Origin: Gemmatimonadota bacterium
GTDB taxonomy: Bacteria > Gemmatimonadota > Gemmatimonadetes > Gemmatimonadales > GWC2-71-9
Reading direction: 5' to 3'
Assembly (NCBI GenBank): GCA_029262195.1
Contig: JAJCZX010000021.1
Location: 62,001-126,000 of the forward strand
DNA length: 64,000 nucleotides
Each line of letters begins with the position of its first letter. The stretch's first letter is position 1. Positions 53,455-62,845 of the stretch are shown here, piece by piece. The translations under genes and the position numbers were made by a program. The notes under the pieces were generated by a model, which saw only the letters and a program-made list of their open reading frames with translations, did not search any database and was not told the DNA's origin.

Positions 53455-54522
53455 ATGGTAACTGAAATCCTACTGGGTGGTTTGATGGCGGTTTCGACCG
53501 TTGTTGGCGAAACCGACGCTGTGAGGGAACCACATTTAGCCATCCGCACCGGTTTGACCTGCGCCCATTGTCACGTAAACAGATCTGGAGGAGGTAAGCG
53601 CACTGTTTTCGGAATGACCTACGGACAGACCACACTTCCCCGCACCGGGGGTGAATTTCTTTTGCCGGTATTGAATGAATTTCTTAGCGTTGGCGCCGAC
53701 GCCCGGTTTGCAGGTCGAGCGTTGGTGTCGGATACGACGCCGCGTACTACGCTGGAGTTGGAAGAAGCCAATGTCTTTATTGAAGCGGAACTACTAAGTG
53801 ATCAATTGACGCTTTACCTCGATCAAACGGTCGGACCAAATCGGTCCGTTGCCCGGGAAATGTTCGCTATGCTGGAGGGGTTACCGCTGAACGGGTATGC
53901 CAAAGTCGGAAAATTTTTGTTGCCGTTTGGTTGGAGACTCCAGGACGATGCCGCGTTCATCCGTGAAAGAACTGGTTTCTCCTACAAGACCCCCGACCAG
54001 GGAATCGAACTCGGGTTTGAGCCGGGGCCGCTGGTGTGGTTCGTTTCAGTTACCAACGGCTCAGTCGGGGCGGTAGAAAACGACAGTGAAAAGCAGATTT
54101 CCAGTCGGGTGGCCTACGTTAACGAAGACTTTCGCATTGGTGTTTCGGCTTCTCATAACGGTGGGTTCTCGGAGCGAAACGTTTTTGGCGGATACGGCGG
54201 GTTCAGGGTAGGACCGTTGGCCCTGGTGGGAGAAGTGGATTACATCTTCGATGAGTCGACAACAGGCGATACGGACCAACTGGCTGCTTTCGGTTCGATT
54301 AATTTCCTGGCCACAAAGGGAGTCAATGCGAAACTGACCTATGGCTACCTTGACCCTAACACCGACATTCCAGAAAACGAGCGCACGCGCCTGCGTGTGG
54401 GAGTTGAGTATTTCCCGCAGCCCTTCTGGAGTGTCTCGGGCTTTTTAACCGTTTTAGAAGACATTCCCCAGTCGCGAACCGACCGAGATCAGTTGAGCCT
54501 GGAGCTTCACGTTTTTTTCTGA
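53455..54522 (+). CDS. Outer-membrane barrel with N-terminal CXXCH motif
   Basis: 355 residues. An N-terminal hydrophobic stretch serves as signal (about 1-18). Immediately after it comes HLAIRTGLTCAHCHVNRSGGGKRTVFG, with a CXXCH haem c motif at about residue 35. The remaining 300 residues are strand-rich (GYAKVGKFLLPFGWRLQDDAAF, LALVGEVDYIF, AKLTYGYLDPN) and end LSLELHVFF, a C-terminal aromatic typical of barrels. It looks like a barrel carrying its own haem domain. The frame opens at 53413 but ATG 53455 gives the signal. Context: third gene of the CX4CH lipoprotein set. Confidence 0.8.
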   Translation: MVTEILLGGLMAVSTVVGETDAVREPHLAIRTGLTCAHCHVNRSGGGKRTVFGMTYGQTTLPRTGGEFLLPVLNEFLSVGADARFAGRALVSDTTPRTTLELEEANVFIEAELLSDQLTLYLDQTVGPNRSVAREMFAMLEGLPLNGYAKVGKFLLPFGWRLQDDAAFIRERTGFSYKTPDQGIELGFEPGPLVWFVSVTNGSVGAVENDSEKQISSRVAYVNEDFRIGVSASHNGGFSERNVFGGYGGFRVGPLALVGEVDYIFDESTTGDTDQLAAFGSINFLATKGVNAKLTYGYLDPNTDIPENERTRLRVGVEYFPQPFWSVSGFLTVLEDIPQSRTDRDQLSLELHVFF

Positions 54523-54670
54523 CCGTCGGGTTTGCGATCCTAAAAAAAGATGGCTGGCTTTTGACTGCGCCTACGGATTACGTTTCTGCGCGCCAATTGA
54601 GTAGACGTGCATTACTCACCGGGGCGCAGTTTCCGTTTTCCGACAACGATTCAGTAGGAGTTAACTCGAA

Positions 54671-56293
54671 ATGAGCGGCAGTATACAGGTACCGATTCCC
54701 GCAAATGAGCCAGTTCTGTCATATGCACCGGGGACCAGCGAACGAGAAGAATTGGCGGCCAAAGTCAAAGAGATGGCCGGGAAGCAAATTGAAGCCGCTC
54801 CGATAATCGGTGGCAAGGAGATCAAAACGGGTGACGTTCGCGAGTCGACCATCCCCCATAACCATTCCCATAAAATCGGTACCTGGCATGCGGCCGGGAA
54901 AAAAGAAGTGAACGATGCTATCGCAGCGTCGCAGTTGGCGAGAAAGGATTGGGCCACCTGGAAATGGGAAGACCGGGCGGCTGTATGGCTGAAAGCGGCG
55001 GAGTTGCTGGCTACTTCCTGGCGTTCAACAATTAATGCCGCGACCATGCTCTGTCAGAGCAAAACCTCCCATCAGGCAGAAATCGACGCCGCCTGCGAGT
55101 TGATCGATTTCTTCAGATTCAACGCCTATTTCGCCGAACGGCTTTATGAGGATCAGCCTCTTTCGCCGGAAGGGATCTGGAACAGGGTCGAATACCGAGA
55201 ACTAGAGGGGTATGTGTTCGCCGTGTCTCCATTCAACTTCACGTCGATTGCAGGCAATCTGTCCAGTGCTCCTGCAATGATGGGCAACACTGTTGTTTGG
55301 AAACCCGCCAGCAGCACCGTCTACTCGGGCTACCTCCTAATGAAGTTGTTCGAAGAAGCCGGAATGCCTCCAGGCGTGGTGAACTTCGTGCCCGGGTCGG
55401 CTGGCACCGTCGGCCCCATCGCTCTCACCGACCCGTCGCTGGCCGGGATCCACTTTACCGGATCGACCGGCGTATTCCAGCACATGTGGAAGACCGTCGG
55501 AGACAACATCAACAACTACAAGTCCTATCCGAGGGTGGTGGGTGAGACGGGTGGAAAAGATTTCATACTGGCTCACCCCTCGTCGGACCGCGATGCTTTG
55601 CGAACCGCGATTATCAGAGGAGCTTTTGAATATCAGGGCCAAAAATGTAGCGCTGCATCACGCGCCTACATTCCAGAATCTGTTTGGAAAGACATCAAAG
55701 ACGATCTTCTTCACGAAGTCTCTGAAATAAAAATGGGTGATGTTGCTGACTACAGTAACTTCATGGGGGCGGTCATCGACAAGAGCGCCTACGACACAAT
55801 CGTCGAGTTCATTGATTCTGCCGATGCATCGGAAGACGCAACGATTCTTGTCGGTGGAGACTACGATGAATCCGAAGGGTATTTCATTCGTCCGACAATC
55901 ATCGAAGCTCACACACCGGATTTCCGCACCATCTGCGAAGAAATCTTCGGACCGGTGATGACTGTTTACATCTATCCTGATAAAAAATGGTCGGAGATCA
56001 TAGAGTTGGTGGACGGAACGTCGCCTTACGCGCTCACGGGGGCTGTGTTTTCCCAAGACCGGAGAGCTGTGCGGGAGGCCATGACCGGACTTAGACACGC
56101 TGCCGGCAATTTTTACATCAACGACAAGCCAACCGGAGCTGTAGTTGGTCAGCAGCCGTTTGGTGGAGCCAGAGCTTCAGGTACGAACGATAAGGCGGGG
56201 TCGATGCTTAACCTAATTCGGTGGGTGTCGGCAAGGACTATCAAAGAAAATTTCGCCCCGGACACCAAGTACCGGTACCCCTACATGGGGTAA
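54671..56293 (+). CDS. pruA: L-glutamate gamma-semialdehyde (P5C) dehydrogenase
   Basis: 540 residues. Oxidises P5C/glutamate semialdehyde to glutamate in proline catabolism. Aldehyde-dehydrogenase motifs: FAVSPFNFTSIAGNL, VVWKPASSTVYSGYLL, HFTGSTGVFQHMW, catalytic Glu in VVGETGGKDFI, catalytic Cys in YQGQKCSAASRAYIP, and EEIFGPVMTVYIYPD. Length and the NDKPTGAVVGQQPFGGARASGTNDKAG ending fit stand-alone PruA. AGGAG lies 10 bases before the ATG. The proline dehydrogenase partner is not in the window. Confidence 0.95.
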   Translation: MSGSIQVPIPANEPVLSYAPGTSEREELAAKVKEMAGKQIEAAPIIGGKEIKTGDVRESTIPHNHSHKIGTWHAAGKKEVNDAIAASQLARKDWATWKWEDRAAVWLKAAELLATSWRSTINAATMLCQSKTSHQAEIDAACELIDFFRFNAYFAERLYEDQPLSPEGIWNRVEYRELEGYVFAVSPFNFTSIAGNLSSAPAMMGNTVVWKPASSTVYSGYLLMKLFEEAGMPPGVVNFVPGSAGTVGPIALTDPSLAGIHFTGSTGVFQHMWKTVGDNINNYKSYPRVVGETGGKDFILAHPSSDRDALRTAIIRGAFEYQGQKCSAASRAYIPESVWKDIKDDLLHEVSEIKMGDVADYSNFMGAVIDKSAYDTIVEFIDSADASEDATILVGGDYDESEGYFIRPTIIEAHTPDFRTICEEIFGPVMTVYIYPDKKWSEIIELVDGTSPYALTGAVFSQDRRAVREAMTGLRHAAGNFYINDKPTGAVVGQQPFGGARASGTNDKAGSMLNLIRWVSARTIKENFAPDTKYRYPYMG

Positions 56294-56306
56294 CGGAGGA
56301 AGTGAG

Positions 56307-56332
56307 CGAGGTGCAGGAGGGCCTGCACCTCG
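56307..56332. terminator. Hairpin between convergent genes
   Basis: Perfect 11-base stem CGAGGTGCAGG / CCTGCACCTCG with an AGGG tetraloop, followed by CGTACCCTTTT on the + strand. It lies between pruA and the convergent gene. Confidence 0.8.
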
Positions 56333-56355
56333 CGTACCCTTTTCTCGCAGAATCT

Positions 56356-56997
56356 CTATTCGGTTTTGCCGAAACCTTCGATGACCAGGTCAAGGTTGTG
56401 GCTGGCTCTGATCCCGTAAACGCCGTCAACTGCCAGGCCGTCCGTCGGTCCGGAAAATACTTCTGTTCCGTTGACTGTGAACCTCATTGTGTTTCCGCTG
56501 ACCGTTACAGCAAGGTCATTTACCGAGCGCCCGTTGGAGTCAGCTGCGTCAACGGCTGAATGTGCAAACCAACCTTCGCTAATGTTTGCAGTCTGGGTAC
56601 CAAACCTCCGCTTAACAAGGACGTGTCCGGTGCCCCGTATTAAGAAATAGGTATAGGCTTGATCCGGTCCCCTGAGGTCGGCACCACCGATGATTAATCC
56701 GTAAGCTTCGGCATGAACGTGTTCAGCAAGTTGTCGAAACGTTGCGGAAACAGTGTAGTTCCCTGAGGCCGCGTCGTCAGGCCGATACAGTATGACGCGA
56801 GGTCCCAGGGTGAGCTGGAGTCCTGTGTCGACTTGCTCAAAGCGCACGTTGTCCATACCGCGACCGTTGTCGGTTCTGAACTCCCAACCAGCCGGTAGAA
56901 CCCCACCTCCTTCAATTTCCCTATCAGCATGTTCCTGGGCAGAAAGTGCTCCGGCGCTAGCCAGCAACAGCCCTGCAGCAATCCATTTATGGTGCAT
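56356..56997 (-). CDS. Secreted LamG/concanavalin-like protein
   Basis: 213 residues. Signal peptide (cleavage near ALSAQ, residue 20). The mature part has the sandwich pattern of concanavalin-like or DUF1080-like domains: VLPAGWEFRTDN, NYTVSATFRQL, AYGLIIGGADL, YTYFLIRGTGHVLVKRRFG, NDLAVTVSGNTMRFTVNGTEVF and DGVYGIRASHNLDLVIEGF. No catalytic residues obvious; glycan binding is possible. Single gene by orientation. Confidence 0.75.
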   Translation of the reverse strand: MHHKWIAAGLLLASAGALSAQEHADREIEGGGVLPAGWEFRTDNGRGMDNVRFEQVDTGLQLTLGPRVILYRPDDAASGNYTVSATFRQLAEHVHAEAYGLIIGGADLRGPDQAYTYFLIRGTGHVLVKRRFGTQTANISEGWFAHSAVDAADSNGRSVNDLAVTVSGNTMRFTVNGTEVFSGPTDGLAVDGVYGIRASHNLDLVIEGFGKTE

Positions 56998-57149
56998 TGA
57001 TCCCCTCGCGGTGCGTGTGTGATAATAATGAGTACACTACAGCGCCACCGGTCTCAAGGTTCACTTTCCACGGATAAAGCTCCCCGGTGCGGCGTGTCAC
57101 CGGGGAGCTTTTCTACAATCAGAGTCAGTGGCTCAGCCAAAAATTTGGG

Positions 57150-57824
57150 TCAAACGTCGGATTTCAATTGGAAACCGACTCCGCGCACAGTCTGCACGAT
57201 ATTCGGATATCCGGCGTCTTTCAGTTTTCTGCGCAGGTTTCCCACGTGTACGTCGACGACATTGCTCTCGGGGTCAAAGTGCATATCCCACACCTTTTCA
57301 AGTAATTCAGTTCGTCGCACGACCTCTTCGGGGTGTAGCAAAAAATGCTCTAAAAGTCCAAATTCTCTGGGAGTTAAGTCCAACTCTTTTTCCCCAACTG
57401 ACGCCTTGTGTTTCAGACGGTCGAGCGAAACGGGACCATACGACAACCTGTCCAACCTGGCGGCGCCGCCACGCCGAAGTAAGGCTCTGACACGCGCAAG
57501 AAGTTCGTCGAATTTGAATGGCTTGGTGAGGTAGTCGTCTGCACCGGCGTCCAGTCCGCGAATAATATCGTCGGTTGCGTCCCTGGCGGTCAACATCAGA
57601 ATCGGCGTATTTACGCCTTCTCTACGCAATTCGTTCGAAACTTGGAGGCCGTTTTTCCTCGGCAACATCAAGTCCAAAAGGATTCCATCGTAAGAATTGA
57701 TATGGGCCATCATTGTGGCCTCTTCACCGTCGCGGGCTACGTCGACGGCATAGCCTTCTTCACGTAGTCCCTGCTCGATGAACCCGGCGACTTTGCGGTC
57801 GTCCTCTACTACAAGGAGTTTCAT
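57150..57824 (-). CDS. OmpR/PhoB-family response regulator
   Basis: 224 residues. Receiver domain (about 1-118) with acidic pocket VVEDD, phosphoacceptor Asp in ILLDLMLPRKNG, Thr in LTARDA and Lys in YLTKPF. The C-terminal winged helix (about 128-222) contains LTPREFGLLEHFLLHPEEVVRRTELLEKVWD and NVVDVHVGNLRRKL. All phosphorylation residues are intact. Follows the sensor-kinase gene by 58 bases on the same strand. Confidence 0.95.
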   Translation of the reverse strand: MKLLVVEDDRKVAGFIEQGLREEGYAVDVARDGEEATMMAHINSYDGILLDLMLPRKNGLQVSNELRREGVNTPILMLTARDATDDIIRGLDAGADDYLTKPFKFDELLARVRALLRRGGAARLDRLSYGPVSLDRLKHKASVGEKELDLTPREFGLLEHFLLHPEEVVRRTELLEKVWDMHFDPESNVVDVHVGNLRRKLKDAGYPNIVQTVRGVGFQLKSDV

Positions 57825-57882
57825 GGAAGCATTAATAACTCTTCAATAAAAAGGTTTTGTTTAACTCACAATGAAGACGTCT

Positions 57883-59124
57883 TTAAACTTGCTCGAAGTA
57901 TCGAGGTAAAGCTAGACAAAACCTAGTGCCCAGGTTGGAGTTGCTTTCTACTCGCACATCGCCGCCCAGTAGTCGCGCCAGGCTCCGTGCGAGTGGTAAT
58001 CCCAGACCGGTGCCTCTTTCTCGCGATGTATCACCCTGAACGTACTGTTCGAAGAGAATGGATTGGACGTCGGGATCGATCGGGTCACCTCCGTAGACAA
58101 CATCTATCTGGATTATGTCGTTGTCCGGTTTCAATTCCATCGTGAGAGTGACAACGCTGTCGGGCGGGCAATGTCGAACGGCGTAGGCTACCAAATTAGT
58201 CAGCAGTTGTTCGAGTTGTTTGGGATCGGAGAAGCATTCTGCTTCGCCAGACGGCGGATCGAAAACAATCGTCACCCGTTTCTCGTGGGCTGTCTCTGTC
58301 AACAGTTTGCGCACCGCCTCTATGGTCTCTGAGCCTTCGAAAGCCCGGGGAGCAGGAACAACTCTGCCCTGTTGAATCCGGTTCAGAAACAAAAGGTCGT
58401 CAAGCAGTTCCAGGGTGTTTTCAGCAGACTCGAAGACTTCTCTAGCTGAGTTTGGGGCCGTGGGGCCCATCTTCCGCAACAGAAGGTCGGACCAACCGTG
58501 GACGGCAGTGAGAGCGTTTCTCAATTCGTGATTTATGGTAGAGAAGAACTGTTCTCTGGAGGTATGCAGTTCGCGGATTTCGTTGAGAAGGTTATTGGTG
58601 CCTTCATAGAGCCTGGCGTTTTCAACGGCTACCGCGACCTGGGCGGCAAAAAGGACGGCTATCGATTGATCTTCTTCCGTAAACTGGCTTCCGCCCACTT
58701 TTTCTGCGAGATAAAGATTGCCGATCGGGCCATTCCTGCCGATAACCGGGAGCCCCAGAAAAGAGTTCATCGTCGGGTGGTTCGGCGGAAATCCAACCGA
58801 GTCAGGATGTTGGCTTACGTCATCTAACCTCAGCGGTTCAGGACTTGTGATAATTGTGCCGAGGACACCCTTTCCTTTCGGGTAATCGCCGATGGCCGCC
58901 TTTTTTTCATCGGAAATACCGCTGGTCACGAAATCGGTAAGTGTTGTGCCTGTTTCGTCCAGTATACCTATGGCAGAGTATTTCGCGTCGATGACCTCCC
59001 GCAGAGCCTCGGCGGTAAGCGTCAAAACCTGTTTCAGCGAGTGTTCCGCGTTGATTCTCACGCCCGCTTTAATGAGGAGGCGGAATCGAGATTGCGTGTC
59101 GGAGTCTATTGGTTTCTCAGGCAT
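57883..59124 (-). CDS. GAF-domain sensor histidine kinase with degenerate ATP site
   Basis: 413 residues, no TM segment. GAF domain (about 20-170: RLLIKAGVRINAEHSLKQVLTLTAEALREVIDAKYSAIGILDE ... FTEEDQSIAVLFAAQVAVAVENARLYE). HisKA with phosphoacceptor His in FFSTINHELRNALTAVHGW (about residue 200). The HATPase domain keeps GTGLGLPLARSLARLLGG (G2), but the N box reads NLVAYAVRH where the second Asn is expected, and the G1 box reads VVYGGDPID where DXGXG is expected. ATP binding is therefore doubtful. Start MPEKPIDS at 59124 preferred to 59223. Partner of the regulator downstream. Confidence 0.9.
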   Translation of the reverse strand: MPEKPIDSDTQSRFRLLIKAGVRINAEHSLKQVLTLTAEALREVIDAKYSAIGILDETGTTLTDFVTSGISDEKKAAIGDYPKGKGVLGTIITSPEPLRLDDVSQHPDSVGFPPNHPTMNSFLGLPVIGRNGPIGNLYLAEKVGGSQFTEEDQSIAVLFAAQVAVAVENARLYEGTNNLLNEIRELHTSREQFFSTINHELRNALTAVHGWSDLLLRKMGPTAPNSAREVFESAENTLELLDDLLFLNRIQQGRVVPAPRAFEGSETIEAVRKLLTETAHEKRVTIVFDPPSGEAECFSDPKQLEQLLTNLVAYAVRHCPPDSVVTLTMELKPDNDIIQIDVVYGGDPIDPDVQSILFEQYVQGDTSRERGTGLGLPLARSLARLLGGDVRVESNSNLGTRFCLALPRYFEQV

Positions 59125-59304
59125 TCGCGTGGGGGCAAGGTTTGTTTTGTTTGGGAATTCGGAGTCTGGATGTTGCCAAAAAAACCGCCGTTCGAGGATT
59201 CCTAGCAAAATACTCCAATTCACTCACCATAAAACCTCTTGCTGTAATTCCATGCGATATCCATCTTCCGAGTGATGCATCCCAAACACTGGAGCTAACC
59301 AAAC

Positions 59305-61440
59305 GTGCGAAAATTCCATGGCATTGGCCTGGGCCTTATATCGTTGGCGTCGATAACCGCCTGCCAGCCCGATACGATTACTGAAGCGAGGGACCAACTG
59401 GGGCGGGGAGATCCGACGTCGATCGATCTCTCCGTTCCGATCACTACTGATACTTTAGCGATCGACCGTTTTCTGGATGACAGCAGTACGACCACAACGG
59501 CAGACGGACTGCTCGGGATACCTATCGACTCGCAAAGCGTAAACGTGTCGATCGGTGACGAACTTGTTTTTTCGGGCCTGAACTTTGACCCGTTCACATT
59601 TGGTTATGACCAGATGCTGATGACAGATGAAACCTCAACGACAGAAACAGTGGTGATGCCGTCTCCGCCAGCGCCACTTTCTGGGCTGGCGGCTCCTCCG
59701 GTCGGTGCCATCACATTTAGTACTCCGGCTGGTTCTTCAGTTCAATCAGCGACCATTGGGTCAGGCTGGGTTGTTCGCACCATTACAAACAACACTGTTT
59801 GTTCAGCGACCGTGTCGGTAACAGCCACCGATTCCTTGAACAACGCAGTTGTTTCCTTTCCTGACTTATTGGTTGGAGTTGGGGCATCAATCGTTGATTC
59901 GGCCGATGCGTCGGGATCGACGATGGCGAACTTCGTCCAGATTGGCGCGGGAGCAGTTCCCACGGGTGCATGCGTTCCCGTTTCGGGATCATTTGTCGCT
60001 GTTGATATTGTCTTTCGACCGATGACACTGGCCTCGGTTACCCTAACGGGAGTGGATGAACCGTTCACTGATTCATACGCCGCGCTGGCAAGTGAGTCAC
60101 GAGTCCAGGCTGTCGATACTATTGCCGTTGCCAGCGGTTCTTTTACGGTTACGGCGCAAAACAAACTTCCGGTCGCAATGGATCTCGCCATTCAACTTCA
60201 GGGCGTTTTCCGCAACGGCGTTTTGGAGTCGGGCAACCTCACCATACCTGCCGCCCCCGGTGATGGTTCGACCACAAGTGGCACGTTGGTTTTCGATTTG
60301 ACGGGCGATTCAATCGTACCATCACAGGTTATTGCTCTGGTTAACGGGAGCGCGGTCGCAGCTTCGGCGACTATTACTCCGATAGTTGTTACCGACGCGG
60401 TTGCGGTTTCCGCCACTGGCGACCTCCAAGTCGAGAAACTCATCGGGTCGTTGGACCCTACCCAAACGCCGGAGTTGAATGTCTCGGTAGAAGATTTCGT
60501 TTCCATCAGCTCGGATGACTTTGACTTCGGGGATTTCGAAGATGCTATTAAAGACGCCACCATCAACAGTGCTCAGGCGACTCTCGTAGCTCAGAACACC
60601 GCCAACGTCCCGATGGTGCTGCAGAACTTCAACATGAGCGTGGCCCGCATTGACCCGGCCACGGGTGAGCCCCAGCGGGACATGAGCGGGGATTATATTT
60701 TAGAAATTGATGAGATGGGTAACCCGCTCGGCGTGCCGGTCACTGATCCGGGTGATACCGTGCTCATGATGCCACCGGCCAGCACGAAAAACCTGGCGCT
60801 GGACCTTGCTCTAGTCGCTGACCGAATCGTCAAACTGGCGCTCGACAACATTGACGTTGCTCTTGTAGCTACCGGTGACGCGGTGGTCGGAGACGGAAGT
60901 CAGGGTTCGATTCAGCGTTCTGATGCGGTGGCTTTTGCCGTGGACCTTGTGGTCGGCCTGGACCTTACACTCCCCGTTACCGGCGTCACGTTTCAGTTAA
61001 ATGAAGTTGAGTCGGGGGCGGAAATCGAAGCCGACGACGCTGACGACATCGCGGCGCGTATCGCAACTGCCGGTGTCTCTTCTACTGTAGTCAATGGGAC
61101 CCCGTTTGCCCTTTTATTGGAGGTTGCTTTCGTCGAAGGGTCTGCCGGTAACGACTTCGATGTCTTCCAACGCTCTGATCGGGTTGAACTAACACCGGTC
61201 ACCGTAGCAGCTCCCTCGGTCGATGCTCAGGGTTTTGTAACAGCACCGACCTCCAGTGACGTTTCCGTTGCCCTCACCGGCGACCAGATTCGCCAATTGC
61301 TGGGCGACTCTGTTTCGACTTCAATACGAATAACTCTTCTGCCGGGCGCCGGGGGAGGAGGCCGCACAGCGGTCAGGCCGACGGACGAGATAATGTTGAA
61401 CGTGTCCGCGAACGCCCGCGTTGTCGGAGGTACCCAATGA
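59305..61440 (+). CDS. Large lipoprotein of unknown function, partner of a barrel protein
   Basis: 711 residues. Lipobox SITAC (Cys20). The mature part is rich in Val, Thr, Ala and Asp with repeated strand patterns (SVSIGDELVFSGL, GSFTVTAQNKLPVAMDLAIQLQGVF, ATLVAQNTANVPMVLQNFNMSV), suggesting several tandem beta-sandwich units. An Asp-rich segment (DDFDFGDFEDAI) could bind calcium. No catalytic motif found. GTG start with GGAG 10 bases upstream. Its stop overlaps the next gene's ATG (ATGA), so both are made together; likely an outer-membrane lipoprotein/barrel pair. The upstream gap 59125-59304 shows no clear promoter. Confidence 0.75.
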   Translation: MRKFHGIGLGLISLASITACQPDTITEARDQLGRGDPTSIDLSVPITTDTLAIDRFLDDSSTTTTADGLLGIPIDSQSVNVSIGDELVFSGLNFDPFTFGYDQMLMTDETSTTETVVMPSPPAPLSGLAAPPVGAITFSTPAGSSVQSATIGSGWVVRTITNNTVCSATVSVTATDSLNNAVVSFPDLLVGVGASIVDSADASGSTMANFVQIGAGAVPTGACVPVSGSFVAVDIVFRPMTLASVTLTGVDEPFTDSYAALASESRVQAVDTIAVASGSFTVTAQNKLPVAMDLAIQLQGVFRNGVLESGNLTIPAAPGDGSTTSGTLVFDLTGDSIVPSQVIALVNGSAVAASATITPIVVTDAVAVSATGDLQVEKLIGSLDPTQTPELNVSVEDFVSISSDDFDFGDFEDAIKDATINSAQATLVAQNTANVPMVLQNFNMSVARIDPATGEPQRDMSGDYILEIDEMGNPLGVPVTDPGDTVLMMPPASTKNLALDLALVADRIVKLALDNIDVALVATGDAVVGDGSQGSIQRSDAVAFAVDLVVGLDLTLPVTGVTFQLNEVESGAEIEADDADDIAARIATAGVSSTVVNGTPFALLLEVAFVEGSAGNDFDVFQRSDRVELTPVTVAAPSVDAQGFVTAPTSSDVSVALTGDQIRQLLGDSVSTSIRITLLPGAGGGGRTAVRPTDEIMLNVSANARVVGGTQ

Positions 61441-62789
61441 GAACGCGTTACCTAGCCGTGGTCGCCGTCGTTTCGGTATTGGGCGCACCTTTCCTTCAGG
61501 CTCAAGCAGTGCCCGACGATTCCCCGGCTGCCCGCGTTGATGCTGGTTACCGCCGTAGTCCCACATTGCGCGCAGATCCTTTCCGAAACGTGATGATAAG
61601 GCACTGGGGGTTCACGCTTTCATCGGGCGGCCTTGTAGCCAACAACACCCTGAATCTCGACGACATTGGCGCGATAATTTTTCTTGCTGACGAAGACAGC
61701 CTTGGATTCGGTGAGGCGATTGATATCAGTGGTTTGATTCCGAGAGGAAGCGGTTTGAACGGTGTGGCCGAAGGAATGGCCAGATTCCATCTCGGTGGCC
61801 CTCTGGGAGGGGCTCTTGCGGTCGGGTTTTCTGCAGGAGTGAACGGTTTCGGGAGCTTTGAAATCGACGACCAGGCTGTATCGTTGTTCCGCGACGGAAA
61901 CGCCACACAAGAACAGTTTTCTCTAGGGGAAACACGTGGAGCAGCACTTGCGGTCGCCGAGTACGGCATCCACGGGACTTTGAATCTGAAGGCAAGCGGG
62001 TCGGATGCGCCGCACGTAACTCTTGGTTTCGGAGGACGGGTTTTGAAACCTTTGTATTACGCTTCGGGCAACTCGCTTCTCCCCGACGGGGGATCGCTTA
62101 CGATCACGAACTCAGGGTCGGCTGTCCCCAGTGTTGCGGCGCGGATTCAATTCGAGGGGTTCAACACTCCCGAGATACCCAATGGCTCCGCGAGCGATTA
62201 TCTCGATCAGGGGTCGGGTTTTGCCGCCGATCTGTTGGCTCGGATTGAGTGGCCGACATCGGGTTTTGCTGCCGAGGTCATGGTGGCGAACATTGGAAGT
62301 CTGGACATTGATGCGGTTGAACGACGGGAGACTAATATCAACGTCAGTGGTAGCACCTTCAACGAGGTTTTTGACCTTCTGCAAGAAGAAGTTCTCGACC
62401 AATTCGGCAATCTTGTCAAAGACGATACTCTTTCCTTCGATGTCCAGGACACGGTAGCACTCTCGATTGATCTCCCGAAAGTGGTTCGCATTACAGCCAG
62501 CGCCTGGGCGAATTCAATTCTTCAAATCGACGTTGCAGCCACCGCTCCGGTGTCAGGGCAGTTCAAGAGCCCCCTCGGTGTCGACGTTGGTACGACCTGG
62601 AGGTTTTCCAGGGTTATACCGCTGAGGTTCGGTGTGATGATGGGTGGGGATCAGGGGATAGGTTTCACCGGAGGAATTGCAGTTGAAGGTCGGAATTTCC
62701 TGATGCAATTCTATGGTGGCACCCTTGGCGGGCTGTTCGGCAAAGCCAAAGGTGGCGGTGGCCGGTTCGAATTCGGAGTCTTCTTCTAG
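61437..62789 (+). CDS. Outer-membrane barrel-like protein (DUF5723-like)
   Basis: 450 residues. Signal peptide with cleavage after FLQAQA (residue 23). Mature N-terminus has a conserved-looking HWGFTLSSGGLVANNTLNL segment, then numerous amphipathic strands (AMARFHLGGPLGGALAVGFSAGV, ITASAWANSILQIDVAATAPV, RFEFGVFF at the end with terminal Phe). The layout resembles DUF5723 proteins of Bacteroidota and relatives. Translationally coupled to the lipoprotein gene. Role unknown. Confidence 0.75.
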   Translation: MRTRYLAVVAVVSVLGAPFLQAQAVPDDSPAARVDAGYRRSPTLRADPFRNVMIRHWGFTLSSGGLVANNTLNLDDIGAIIFLADEDSLGFGEAIDISGLIPRGSGLNGVAEGMARFHLGGPLGGALAVGFSAGVNGFGSFEIDDQAVSLFRDGNATQEQFSLGETRGAALAVAEYGIHGTLNLKASGSDAPHVTLGFGGRVLKPLYYASGNSLLPDGGSLTITNSGSAVPSVAARIQFEGFNTPEIPNGSASDYLDQGSGFAADLLARIEWPTSGFAAEVMVANIGSLDIDAVERRETNINVSGSTFNEVFDLLQEEVLDQFGNLVKDDTLSFDVQDTVALSIDLPKVVRITASAWANSILQIDVAATAPVSGQFKSPLGVDVGTTWRFSRVIPLRFGVMMGGDQGIGFTGGIAVEGRNFLMQFYGGTLGGLFGKAKGGGGRFEFGVFF

Positions 62790-62800
62790 ACCAATCGCGG

Positions 62801-62845
62801 GTCCGTCCGTTCCGGTTTTTCTAAAACAAGCCGGAGCGGGCGGAC
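62801..62845. terminator. Bidirectional hairpin between convergent genes
   Basis: Fifteen-base arms (62801-62815 and 62831-62845, two G-T wobbles) around a 15-base loop containing TTTTT. It overlaps the last codons of the leftward small gene. Confidence 0.75.
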
